46,681 bases of DNA from Myxococcus sp. GTDB taxonomy: Bacteria > Myxococcota > Myxococcia > Myxococcales > Myxococcaceae. Numbering within the stretch: the stretch's first letter is position 1; every line of letters starts with the position of its first letter. The notes under the pieces are model-generated. The model saw only the letters and a program-made list of their open reading frames with translations. It made no database searches and was not told the origin of the DNA. The position numbers and the translations under genes are program-made. Of the stretch, positions 1 through 7,825 are shown piece after piece. The stretch is from assembly GCA_014879945.1 (NCBI GenBank), contig JACSRE010000132.1, positions 1-46,681 of the forward strand, read 5' to 3'.

Positions 1-761
1 ACGCGGTCGTCCTGCCGGCGAGCGCGATTCAGACGCCCGTGTTGTTGCGCGAGAGCGGGCTGACGCGCGGGCCGGTGGGAGACCACCTGATGGCGCACCC
101 GGGGGGCTCGGTGACGGGGCGCTTCGCGGAGCGCGTCGACAACCACCTCGGCGCGACGCAGGGCCACGAGGTCATCGGCCTGCGGCACGAGGGCATCAAG
201 ATCGAGGCCCTCGGCTTCGACCTGTCGATCCTCGCCAGCCGGCTCCCGGGGGTGGGGCGAGCGTTCGCGCGCGCGCTCGAGGGGCTCTCCCACCACGCGG
301 CGTGGGGGGCGGCGATTCGCGCGCAGACGAAGGGGTCGGTGCGCAGTCTGCGGGGCACCCCCGTCGTTCGTTACGCCCTCGGCCAGGAGGACGTGCGCGT
401 GGTGCGCCGGGGCGTGCGCGTCTTGTCGGAGCTCTTCTTCGCCGCGGGGGCGACGGCGGTGGCGCCAGGCATCAGCGGCTTGCCCCACGAGCTCACCTCG
501 GCCGACGAGGCCCGCGCGCTCGAGCGCCACGCGCCGCTCGAAGCCGGGGCGTACTCGATGTCGATGACGCACCTCTTCGGCACGGCGCGCATGGGGAGCG
601 ACCCGAAGACCAGCGTCGTGGGGCCCGACTTCGAGCACCACGACGTCGAGGGCCTCTTCGTGGCCGACTCGAGCGTCTTCCCCTCGAACACCGGGGTGAA
701 TCCGATGGTGAGCATCATGGCGCTCGCCCACCTCTGCGGCGAGCGGGTGGCCTCGCGCTGA
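1..761 (+). CDS. GMC-family flavin oxidoreductase, C-terminal part (5' truncated)
   Basis: The reading frame is open from base 3 and runs off the left edge, so only the last 252 or so residues are seen. The first visible residues (AVVLPASAIQTPVLL) match the segment of GMC oxidoreductases that follows the substrate-binding region. The end carries the family C-terminal signature: HLFGTARMG near 571-600 followed by VADSSVFPSNTGVNP and a final IMALA helix that contacts the FAD. GMC enzymes are FAD-dependent alcohol, sugar or sterol dehydrogenases/oxidases; the N-terminal GxGxxG dinucleotide fold lies outside the window. The substrate cannot be told from this part. The next gene is 322 bases away on the other strand, so no operon partner is visible. 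Confidence 0.9.
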   Translation, partial: AVVLPASAIQTPVLLRESGLTRGPVGDHLMAHPGGSVTGRFAERVDNHLGATQGHEVIGLRHEGIKIEALGFDLSILASRLPGVGRAFARALEGLSHHAAWGAAIRAQTKGSVRSLRGTPVVRYALGQEDVRVVRRGVRVLSELFFAAGATAVAPGISGLPHELTSADEARALERHAPLEAGAYSMSMTHLFGTARMGSDPKTSVVGPDFEHHDVEGLFVADSSVFPSNTGVNPMVSIMALAHLCGERVASR

Positions 762-1083
762 GTCGGGCGCCTGCGCTGAAGCCTGCGCGCAGCACAGAAC
801 GACGGTCGAGTTCAGGCGCCACGGTCGCGCTTGTGCGCGAGCAGGCGCTGCGTCGCGTCGCGCTCGAGCCACTGGCCACGCCGACGGTCGAGGTGACCGG
901 CGCGTCGCGCTCGAGCCACTGGTCGCGCCGGCAGTCGAGGTGGCCGTCGCGCCGGGTCGGAGCTCGAGCCCGCTCGACCTCCCGGTTGGCTGAGCCCACC
1001 CCCTGCGTCGCGGTCGCTCAGGCAGCCTCGCGCTCCCGGTGCTCGGAGCCTGGGCGCCCCAGCGCTACTTCGAGCAGACCGAG
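762..1083. other. Non-coding stretch between convergent genes, with a tandem duplication
   Basis: This 322-base stretch lies between the GMC oxidoreductase stop and the moaA stop. Open frames cross it on both strands, but none has a recognisable product or a ribosome binding site, and none looks protein-like. Its only clear structure is a direct 47-bp duplication at 854-947, listed separately. I saw no strong rho-independent terminator, although both flanking genes end here. Confidence 0.5.
854..947. repeat. Two-copy 47-bp direct tandem repeat
   Basis: Copy one is 854-900 and copy two 901-947. Both begin with the same 22 bases (the core includes GCTCGAGCCACTGG) and then diverge moderately, sharing a GTCGAGGTG block. 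There is no spacer between copies. A weaker echo (GACGGTCGAG) lies just upstream near 808. The element is in non-coding DNA between convergent gene ends. Its function is unknown; it may be a decayed minisatellite. Confidence 0.75.
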
Positions 1084-2100
1084 CTACCCGCCGCGCCGGT
1101 GCATCTCGAGCTGCGGGGCCGCCTTCAGCTGGGCCGCGTCTGCGAGCGGCCCCCGGATGCCGAGCGCTGCGCGGGCCTCGGCTCCGCGATCGAGGCGGGC
1201 TGTCCACACCGAGGCGAGCCGGGCCTCGAGGGCCTCGTCGGTCAAAGGGCTCCGCAACAGCGCGCGCAGGTCGGTGCTCTGGGACGTGTACAGGCAGGTG
1301 AAGAGCTGCCCATCGGCGCTGACGCGCGCGCGGTCGCACGCGCCGCAGAAGGGCTGGGTCGTCGACGCGACGATGCCGAAGGTCTGGCCATCGGGCAGCA
1401 CGAAGCGCTCGGCAGGCGCGCTGCCCCTCAGCGGGAGCGGATGAGGGGCTCCGCGGGACGCCGCCAGGCGCGAGAGCAGCTCGGCGCGAGGCACCACGTG
1501 CGCGGGGTCCCACTGCGTCGCGCCGCCCACGTCCATGTACTCGATGAACCGGAGCTCGGCGCCCAGCCGCGCGGCGAAGTCGAGCAGCGCGTCGAGCTCG
1601 TGGTCGTTCACGCCGCGCACCACCACGGTGTCGAGCTTGAGCTGGGTGAACCCGACCCCCGCGGCCGCCTCGAGGCCCTCGAGCACCCGGCTCAGCGCAT
1701 CGCGCCGCGCGAGGCGAACGAACGTGGACCGCGACAGGGTGTCGAGGCTCACGGTCAGCTGCCGCAGGCCGGCGTCGAACAGGGGCTGGGCGAAGTCACG
1801 GAGCAGGACCCCGTTGGTCGTCAGCGCCAGCTCGTCGAGGGGCTTCGCCGCCAGCGCCTCGACCAACCGGGGCAGCCCGTTTCGCAAGAGCGGCTCGCCA
1901 CCGGTCAGCCGCACCTTCCTCACGCCCACCGCGATGAAGCGGTCGACCAACCTGCCGAGCTCCTCGAACGACAGCAGCTCGGGCCGTGGCACCCACGTGT
2001 AGTTCGCCTCGGGCATGCAGTACTGGCAGCGAAGGTTGCAGCGGTCGGTCACCGACAAGCGAAGGCTTCGCAGCGGGCGCTGGCGGCGGTCGAGCAGCAT
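1084..2100 (-). CDS. moaA: GTP 3',8-cyclase MoaA, molybdenum cofactor biosynthesis
   Basis: MoaA is a radical SAM enzyme that, with MoaC, turns GTP into cyclic pyranopterin monophosphate, the first step of molybdopterin synthesis in the cytoplasm. The 338-residue protein has the radical-SAM cluster motif C21-x3-C25-x2-C28 (CNLRCQYC), the LTGGEPLLR segment, and the second cluster ligands C252, C255 and C269 (CxxCx13C). It ends in RRGG, the Gly-Gly tail needed for activity in the family. I chose the ATG at 2100 over an upstream start at 2148 because it gives the usual MoaA N-terminus (MLLDRRQRPLRSLRLSVT). The gene diverges from the run encoding two molybdoenzymes at 2250-18537, which would consume its product. 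Confidence 0.95.
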   Translation of the reverse strand: MLLDRRQRPLRSLRLSVTDRCNLRCQYCMPEANYTWVPRPELLSFEELGRLVDRFIAVGVRKVRLTGGEPLLRNGLPRLVEALAAKPLDELALTTNGVLLRDFAQPLFDAGLRQLTVSLDTLSRSTFVRLARRDALSRVLEGLEAAAGVGFTQLKLDTVVVRGVNDHELDALLDFAARLGAELRFIEYMDVGGATQWDPAHVVPRAELLSRLAASRGAPHPLPLRGSAPAERFVLPDGQTFGIVASTTQPFCGACDRARVSADGQLFTCLYTSQSTDLRALLRSPLTDEALEARLASVWTARLDRGAEARAALGIRGPLADAAQLKAAPQLEMHRRGG

Positions 2101-2249
2101 GGGCGGAAATTGAGAGCCAACTCCGCCATCGGGCGGTGCAGGGCACACAACCCCCCGGAAAAAGACCGCCCATCAGAGATTTGAATCGTCTTCAGCAGGT
2201 CAGGCTCCCAGCCGTCGACGGTTCCCCGTATCGGCCCAAAGGAGTCTCC
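2101..2249. promoter_or_regulatory. Divergent control region between moaA and the molybdoenzyme operon
   Basis: This is the only large non-coding gap in front of the long plus-strand run, so promoters for both directions probably lie here. It has an A/T-richer patch (about 2150-2195) unusual for this window, a perfect 10-bp palindrome CCGTCGACGG at 2212-2221, and a strong ribosome binding site (AAAGGAG, about 2238-2244) for the gene at 2250. No convincing sigma-70 boxes or FNR-type site could be assigned by eye. Confidence 0.4.
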
Positions 2250-3185
2250 ATGACCCGCGTGTTGTTGCTCGCCGCCCTGCTGTCGGGGCCCGCGCTCGCC
2301 CAGGATGTGTTCATCAGCGCCGACGACGCGCTCAAGCTCGTCGGCAAAGACGGCGTGCGCTTCGTCGCGGCCGACAGCGAAAAGGAGTTCGAGAAGGGCC
2401 ACCTGCCCGGCGCGGTCGAGGCGTTCGCGCACGACCTCCAGCTGCTCGACGACGTGCGCAAGTGCAAGGGCCTGCCGATGTGTGAGGCCACCGCCTTCGA
2501 CTACATCGGCAAGACGCTGGGCATCGACGCGGCGACGCAGGTCGTCGTCTACGACGCGGGCATGGGCGTGAACGCCAGCGGCGCCTGGTTCTTCCTCGCG
2601 CTCTACGGACACAAGAACGTGCGCATCCTCGAAGGCGGGCTGGCGGCGTGGAAGGCGAAGGGCGGCGCCATCGAGACCGGCAAGGGCAAGGCGCCGACCG
2701 CGAAGTCGTTCAAGGGAGAAGTTCAGGCGTCGATGATCGCCACCCGCGCCGACGTCGAGGCCGCCGTGAAGGACCCGTCGAAGGCCCTCATCCTCGACTC
2801 GCGGCACAAGCTCGAGGAGTACACCGGCAAGGAGCTGCTCGCGGGGCTCACCAGCCACGGCAAGGAGCTCACCGTCGCGCGCGGCGGCTTCATTCCCGGC
2901 GCGGTCTTCTCGCCGTGGACCAAGTACGCCGGCAACAAAGACGCAGAGGCCGACAAGCCGACGCTCAAGGACGCGAAGGACCTCCAGAAGCAGCTCGAGA
3001 AGCTGAAGAAGAATGGCTACGAGGCGGGCAAGCCCATCATCACCTACTGCCACGTCGGCCTCGGCCGCGGCTCGTTCCAGTACCTCGCGCTGCTCAAGGC
3101 CGGGCACGCCAACACGAAGCTGTACGTCGGTGGGTGGAGCGAGTGGGGCAACACGCCCGAGCTCCCCCTCGGGACGCAGCAGTGA
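2250..3185 (+). CDS. Exported two-domain rhodanese (thiosulfate sulfurtransferase family)
   Basis: The 311-residue protein begins with a Sec signal peptide (MTRVLLLAALLSGPALA, likely cut after A17), so it acts in the periplasm. Two rhodanese domains follow, about residues 22-140 and 150-308. The N-terminal domain lacks a catalytic cysteine in its loop (VVVYDAG), as is normal for tandem rhodaneses. The C-terminal domain has the loop ITYCHVGLGRG with C267 as the likely persulfide-forming residue. Such enzymes move sulfane sulfur from thiosulfate, polysulfide or a carrier to a thiol acceptor. An insert rich in Lys/Asp (about 225-255) precedes the active-site strand. It is the first gene of the run and has an AAAGGAG ribosome binding site 5 bases before the ATG. 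Confidence 0.93.
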   Translation: MTRVLLLAALLSGPALAQDVFISADDALKLVGKDGVRFVAADSEKEFEKGHLPGAVEAFAHDLQLLDDVRKCKGLPMCEATAFDYIGKTLGIDAATQVVVYDAGMGVNASGAWFFLALYGHKNVRILEGGLAAWKAKGGAIETGKGKAPTAKSFKGEVQASMIATRADVEAAVKDPSKALILDSRHKLEEYTGKELLAGLTSHGKELTVARGGFIPGAVFSPWTKYAGNKDAEADKPTLKDAKDLQKQLEKLKKNGYEAGKPIITYCHVGLGRGSFQYLALLKAGHANTKLYVGGWSEWGNTPELPLGTQQ

Positions 3186-3196
3186 GCGGCGCCACC

Positions 3197-4321
3197 ATGC
3201 GCCCCGTGCTCACCGGCCTGCTCACCGGCGCGGCCTTCGGCCTCATCCTCTACAAGGTGGGCGCGAGCCGCTTCTCGCGCATCATCGGCATGCTGACGCT
3301 GCGCGACACCAAGGTGATGAAGTTCGCCTTCACCGCCATCGCCACCGCCTCGACGCTCTACGGCCTGGCGGCGCTGTTCGGCATCTCGGAGCAGTTCCAC
3401 CTGGTGCCGCGGGTGATGCCGTTCCTCGGCTCGGCGCACGTGCTGGGCGGCGTCATCTTCGGCGTCGCCATGGGCACCACCGGCACCTGCCCGGGCACCT
3501 GCGTGGCCAAGGCAGGCGGGCAGGGCGGCGACAAGCGCTTCGCCACCGCGTTCAGCATCTTCGGGCTGGTGTTGGGCATTCTGGCGTACGCGGCGCTGAA
3601 GACCCCGCTGACCGAGTCGGGCATCATCGCCTCGAACCAGAAGCCCATCACGCTGCACGGCTTGCTCGGCCTGCCCTACGGCGTGGTGGCGCTGGGCTGG
3701 GGCGCGCTCTTCTTCGTCATCACCACCGTCATCGATCGCTTCCTGCCTGAGAAGGTGTTCCCCTCGTCGAAGCCGACGCGCACCCTGATCGACGTGGTTC
3801 GCGGCGAGTGGAGCTGGCTGGCCAGCGGCGTGCTCGGCGGCGTCGTCATCGTGCTGGCGACCGCGCAGGACGGCTACCTGGGCTTCTCGGGCGCGGTGCT
3901 GGCGCTGGTGGGGAGCGCGGCGCACCTCATCGGCCACCCGCTCGACCTGGTGCCGAAGCTGACCGACGAGATTCTCTGGCGCGCGATGCTGATCGTCGGC
4001 GTCTTCCCCGGCGCCTTCCTGGCGATGGCCTTCTCGACGCCGTCCGAGGCCGCCACCCACCCGACGGTGAAGCACACCTTCAGCGTCAAGGCGTCGTCGA
4101 AGGCCCTCGCGGGCGGCTTCGGGCTCGCGCTCGGCGCGATGATCGGCGGCGGCTGCACCACCGGGGCCTTCATCGCGGCGTGGCCGACGCTCTCGGTGGG
4201 CAGCCTCGCCATGGGCGGCGCGTTCTTCATCGCCTCGATGGCCACCTCGAACCTGTTGCTGGTGACCCGGCGCCTCGACTTCGCGAAGGCGCAGGCCATC
4301 GGTGACGAGGTGTACGACTGA
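3197..4321 (+). CDS. YeeE/YedE (TsuA-like) membrane transporter for thiosulfate or related sulfur compounds
   Basis: A 374-residue polytopic membrane protein with about nine to ten hydrophobic segments. It has the two Gly/Cys-rich repeats of the YeeE/YedE family: GTTGTCPGTC with C98 and C102 in the first half, and GGGCTTG with C320 in the second. In TsuA such conserved cysteines form the thiosulfate path through the membrane. The ATG at 3197 is used; an in-frame GTG at 3182, overlapping the rhodanese stop, is an alternative. The stop overlaps the next start by one base. Its place between two rhodanese genes supports a sulfur substrate, but thiosulfate itself is inferred from the family. Confidence 0.88.
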   Translation: MRPVLTGLLTGAAFGLILYKVGASRFSRIIGMLTLRDTKVMKFAFTAIATASTLYGLAALFGISEQFHLVPRVMPFLGSAHVLGGVIFGVAMGTTGTCPGTCVAKAGGQGGDKRFATAFSIFGLVLGILAYAALKTPLTESGIIASNQKPITLHGLLGLPYGVVALGWGALFFVITTVIDRFLPEKVFPSSKPTRTLIDVVRGEWSWLASGVLGGVVIVLATAQDGYLGFSGAVLALVGSAAHLIGHPLDLVPKLTDEILWRAMLIVGVFPGAFLAMAFSTPSEAATHPTVKHTFSVKASSKALAGGFGLALGAMIGGGCTTGAFIAAWPTLSVGSLAMGGAFFIASMATSNLLLVTRRLDFAKAQAIGDEVYD

Positions 4322-4446
4322 TGAAGCGCTCGGTGCGGATCACCTTCCTGGTGTTGATCGCGGCCCTCGCCGCGGGCGTGGTGGCGCTGCGCACGCAGAA
4401 CGCGGCGCGTGAGGCGCGGCTGTCGCAGGCGACGGTGACGCCATGA
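4321..4446 (+). CDS. 41-residue single-span membrane peptide
   Basis: A short ORF reads MKRSVRITFLVLIAALAAG, continues as one hydrophobic helix, and ends with a short Arg/Glu-bearing polar tail. Its ATG overlaps the transporter stop by one base, and its stop sits in an ATGA overlap with the following rhodanese gene. This exact stop-to-start coupling on both sides argues that it is translated. No family is recognised. It could be a small subunit of the YeeE-like transporter or of the anchored rhodanese. It is too short for most automatic gene callers. Confidence 0.6.
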   Translation: MKRSVRITFLVLIAALAAGVVALRTQNAAREARLSQATVTP

Positions 4447-4907
4447 AGCGCGTCGAAGGGCTCCTCTACGTCGGCGCCATGGCCCTGCTCTTCGGGGTGC
4501 TCTTCGTCGAGGGCCGGCGCAGCACCAGCCTCGACGCGCGCGAGGAGCTGACGCCGAAGGCGCTCTACGCCGTGCTGTCGAACCCGCAGGTGAAGGTGCA
4601 GCTGGTCGATCTGCGGCCCTACGACGACGACCACTACCTCGACGTGCATGTGCCTGGCGCGGTGCCCTGGCCCGAGTGCGACCCGGCGAAGGCCCCCGAG
4701 GCGGCGCGGGAGCGCGTCTACCCGTACGTGACGACGGTGCTGATCACCGAAGACGGCAAGAGCCCCGCGCTCGAGAAGTGCCGCGAGACGTTTCGCCACG
4801 CGCGGGTGCTCGCGGGCGGCATGACGGCGTGGAGCGACGCGCTGCTCCCCGAAGACACCGGCGACTACGCGCCCCCGAAGAACGCCGCCGGTGGCGGCTG
4901 TCTCTAA
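4443..4907 (+). CDS. Membrane-anchored rhodanese-like protein without catalytic cysteine, ending in Gly-Gly-Gly-Cys-Leu
   Basis: The 154-residue protein starts with one membrane helix (about residues 6-24) followed by a single rhodanese domain (about 35-138) with the typical VDLRPYDDDHYLDVHVPGA and AGGMTAW motifs. The active-site loop, normally CxxGxRS, reads ITEDGKSP (about 101-108), so the persulfide cysteine is missing; the nearest cysteine is C113, several residues later. The protein ends in a glycine-rich tail, AAGGGCL, with a penultimate cysteine. The domain should face the periplasm. I infer a structural or carrier role, with the tail cysteine possibly bearing sulfur, rather than classical rhodanese catalysis. 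It is coupled by ATGA overlap to the gene before. Confidence 0.85.
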   Translation: MKRVEGLLYVGAMALLFGVLFVEGRRSTSLDAREELTPKALYAVLSNPQVKVQLVDLRPYDDDHYLDVHVPGAVPWPECDPAKAPEAARERVYPYVTTVLITEDGKSPALEKCRETFRHARVLAGGMTAWSDALLPEDTGDYAPPKNAAGGGCL

Positions 4908-4940
4908 ACGCTGAACGCTCGGCCCCTGTGGCAGGTCTCC

Positions 4941-7814
4941 ATGTCCATCTCACGACGTGACGCGCTCAAGAACCTCGTCGCCGCTGGCGTCGCCGCGAAG
5001 GCCGCGAGCGCGGCCGAGGCGCGCGCCGAGGTGAAGCCGGTGCGCGTCGACGACCCGCGCAAGGCCTACCCCGACACGCAGACCACCGAAGACGCGTACC
5101 GGGCCGAGTTCCGCGCCACGCGCGGCAACGGCGAGGAGCGCGGCTTCGCGTACCACTGCGTCAACTGCCAGGGGAACTGCGCCTTCGAGGTGTGGGCCAA
5201 AGACGGCAAGGTGACGCGCGAGAACCAGTCGGCGGCGTACCCGCAGCTTTCCCCCAGCCTGCCCGACGCCAACCCGCGCGGCTGCAACAAGGGCTCGCAG
5301 CACAGCCAGACGATGTACGAGCCCGACCGGCTGCTCTACCCGATGAAGCGCGTCGGCGAGCGGGGCGCGGGCCAGTGGAAGCGCATCTCGTGGGAAGAGG
5401 CGGCCACCGAGGTGGCCCAGCACCTCTACGACGGGCTGCGTGAGAAGGGCCCGGCGTCGAACTACGTGCACGTCGGCGCGGGCGTGCTGACGGAGGCGCG
5501 CGCGGCCAGCATCAAGCGCCTGGGCACGCTGCTGGGCGCGGTGCGGCCGTACATCGCCAGCTACGTGGGCGACATGTTCCCCGGGGTCAGCGCCGTCTAT
5601 GGCGAGGGCAACATCGGCTGCACCTACGACTTCGTCTTCACCACCAACGTCGCGGTGTTCTGGGGCTGCAACCCGAACACCTCGCGCATCCCCGACGCGC
5701 ACTACCTGTGGGAGGGCAAGTACAACGGCTCGAAGATCATCGTCATCACCCCCGAGTTCAACTCGACGGCGATTCACGCCGACCTCTGGGTGCCGGTGAA
5801 GGCGGGCTACGACGGGCACCTCGCGCTCTCGATCGTGCACCGCATCGTCGAGAAGAAGCTCTACAAGCCCGAGTTCCTCAAGGAGTACACCGACCTGCCG
5901 CTGTTGGTGCGCACCGACACGAAGGCGCTGGTGCGGCTGTCGGACCTCGACCTGACGTCGAAGGACCTCGACGCGAAGTCGGTGGAGCTGTTCGCGAAGC
6001 CCGACCACCCGCACGACTGCTTCCTCACCTTCAACACCCGCAACAAGAAGTTCACCGTGATGCCCGGCAGCGAGGGCTCCAGCGTCGAGACGCTGCGCCT
6101 GTCGGACCTCGACTGGGCCATCGACCCCGCGCTCAACGGCCGGTGGACGGTGACGCTCAAAGACGGCGCCAGGGTGAAGGTCACCACGGCCTTCGAGCTC
6201 TTCAAGCAGGAGCTCGCCGCCTACGCGCCCGAGAAGGTGAAGGGCCTGACCGGCGTGCACCCGGTGGTGGTGGACGAGCTGGCGAAGGACCTCACGCAGG
6301 CGAAGGTGGCGCTCATCACCATGGGCTTCGCCGTCGGCAAGCACTTCAACGGCATGCTCTCGCAGCGCGCCATCGCGGCCTTGACGGCCATGATGGGCAA
6401 GCTGGGCCCCAACGGCGGCATGAACACCGAGAACGAGTGGAACATCACCGGGCTCGAGGGGCTCTCGGGGTTCTCGGGCAAGTACGTGCACCGCTTCGCG
6501 TCGGGCTTCGTCAGCGAGTTCGTGCTGGGCGACGGGCTCGCGAGCGCCGATGCGCTCTACTCCGACGAAGACTTCTTGCGGGGCACCGGCGAGACCAAGG
6601 CCGCGTACACGAAGAAGGTCGAGGCCGCGCTCGAGCAGGGCAAGAACGACGCGCGCTACAAAGAGGGCAAGCCGTACTGGACGACGGTCGAGAACTTCCT
6701 GCTGTTCGCCGACTCGCGCTTCCGCCGCAACAAGGGGCACTACCAGAAGGCCTTCCTCGAGAAGGCGAAGTTCATCGCCTACGGCGACGTGCGCATGAAC
6801 GACTTCGCCGTCTACGCCGACCTGCTGCTGCCCTGTAAGACGCCCTACGAGTGCTGGGACCTGCGCACCAACCCCGGCTACCACCGCTACGCCAACATCG
6901 CGTACCCCTCGCCCACCCTGAAGCCGGTCGGTGAGGCGAAGAGCGAGTGGGAGATCGCCACCCTCGTGGTCGAGAAGCTCGAGGCGCTGGCGAAGGCCCG
7001 GTTCCAGAAGACGAAGGACCAGAAGGACCTGGTCATCGCCGACCCCACGCACACCCAGCACGGCGTGCGGCGCCTCGACGAGCTGGTGAAGGAGTTCACC
7101 AGGGACGGCACGCTGCGCACCGACAAGGACGCGGTGGAGTACGCCCTCGAGCACGTCGACCAGTTCAAGCCCAACACCACCAAGACGATGTACGAGCGCG
7201 GCGGCTTCCTGCAGCTCAACGAGAAGGCCGGCAAGAGCTCTCCGCTGTACGCCGACAAGCCCTACAACACCTTCGAGAACCAGCTGTTCCTGCACCAGCG
7301 CTTCGACACGCTCACCGGGCGGCTGACCTTCTACGTCGACCACCCCGCGTGGATCGCCTCGAACGCCCACGTGCCCACCGCGAAGCAGCCGATCCGGCCC
7401 AGCCGGCACCCCTTCGTGCTGATGACCCCGCACGCGCGCTGGTCGATTCATTCGACGTACAAGACCTCGCCCCTGCTGCTGCGCCTGCAGCGCGGCCAGC
7501 CCGTCATCATGGTGAACCCCGAGGTCGCGAAGAAGCGCGGCATCGCCGATGGCGACCAGGTGAAGATGTTCAACGAGCTCGGCGAGGTGCGGCTGATGGC
7601 CAAGCTCTCGCCCGCGGTGCCCTACGACGCGCTGGTGATGGAGCACGGCTGGGAGCCCTTCATGTACCCCGGCAAGAAGGGCCACAACCTGCTGGTGGGC
7701 GACATGCTCAACCTGCTCGAGCTGTCTGACGGCTGGGGCCACCTCAAGTTCGGCACCAACTGGGACGGCAACCAGCACGCCTACGAAACCACCGTCGAGC
7801 TCGCCAAGGCCTGA
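4941..7814 (+). CDS. Type II DMSO-reductase-family molybdoenzyme, catalytic (alpha) subunit, Tat-exported
   Basis: The 957-residue protein has a twin-arginine signal (SISRRDALKNL) and binds Mo-bisPGD plus one FeS cluster. The FS0 motif is H72-x3-C76-x3-C80-x34-C115, the spacing known from NarG, with an extra C73 beside the histidine. The stretch NPRGCNKG and the segment PMKRVGERG...WKRISWEEA are typical of the Ddh/Ser/Clr/Ebd/Pcr group of type II enzymes. D211 in SYVGDMFPGV is the likely aspartate Mo ligand. The following beta and haem gamma subunits confirm type II. Known members act on dimethyl sulfide, selenate, (per)chlorate, nitrate or hydrocarbons; the substrate here is unknown, and the surrounding rhodaneses and YeeE transporter suggest a sulfur compound. 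It is shorter than NarG or NxrA (over 1100 residues) and no NarI is present. Confidence 0.92.
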   Translation: MSISRRDALKNLVAAGVAAKAASAAEARAEVKPVRVDDPRKAYPDTQTTEDAYRAEFRATRGNGEERGFAYHCVNCQGNCAFEVWAKDGKVTRENQSAAYPQLSPSLPDANPRGCNKGSQHSQTMYEPDRLLYPMKRVGERGAGQWKRISWEEAATEVAQHLYDGLREKGPASNYVHVGAGVLTEARAASIKRLGTLLGAVRPYIASYVGDMFPGVSAVYGEGNIGCTYDFVFTTNVAVFWGCNPNTSRIPDAHYLWEGKYNGSKIIVITPEFNSTAIHADLWVPVKAGYDGHLALSIVHRIVEKKLYKPEFLKEYTDLPLLVRTDTKALVRLSDLDLTSKDLDAKSVELFAKPDHPHDCFLTFNTRNKKFTVMPGSEGSSVETLRLSDLDWAIDPALNGRWTVTLKDGARVKVTTAFELFKQELAAYAPEKVKGLTGVHPVVVDELAKDLTQAKVALITMGFAVGKHFNGMLSQRAIAALTAMMGKLGPNGGMNTENEWNITGLEGLSGFSGKYVHRFASGFVSEFVLGDGLASADALYSDEDFLRGTGETKAAYTKKVEAALEQGKNDARYKEGKPYWTTVENFLLFADSRFRRNKGHYQKAFLEKAKFIAYGDVRMNDFAVYADLLLPCKTPYECWDLRTNPGYHRYANIAYPSPTLKPVGEAKSEWEIATLVVEKLEALAKARFQKTKDQKDLVIADPTHTQHGVRRLDELVKEFTRDGTLRTDKDAVEYALEHVDQFKPNTTKTMYERGGFLQLNEKAGKSSPLYADKPYNTFENQLFLHQRFDTLTGRLTFYVDHPAWIASNAHVPTAKQPIRPSRHPFVLMTPHARWSIHSTYKTSPLLLRLQRGQPVIMVNPEVAKKRGIADGDQVKMFNELGEVRLMAKLSPAVPYDALVMEHGWEPFMYPGKKGHNLLVGDMLNLLELSDGWGHLKFGTNWDGNQHAYETTVELAKA

Positions 7815-7825
7815 AAGGAAACTCC

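Noticed and set aside
854-947. CRISPR-like direct repeat
   Set aside because: Only two abutting imperfect copies, no unique spacers and no cas genes.
4950-7778. 942-codon open frame antisense to the type II alpha subunit
   Set aside because: Its protein is low-complexity (Val/Leu/Arg/His-rich) with no domain. It mirrors a well-conserved gene, a common effect of high GC third positions.
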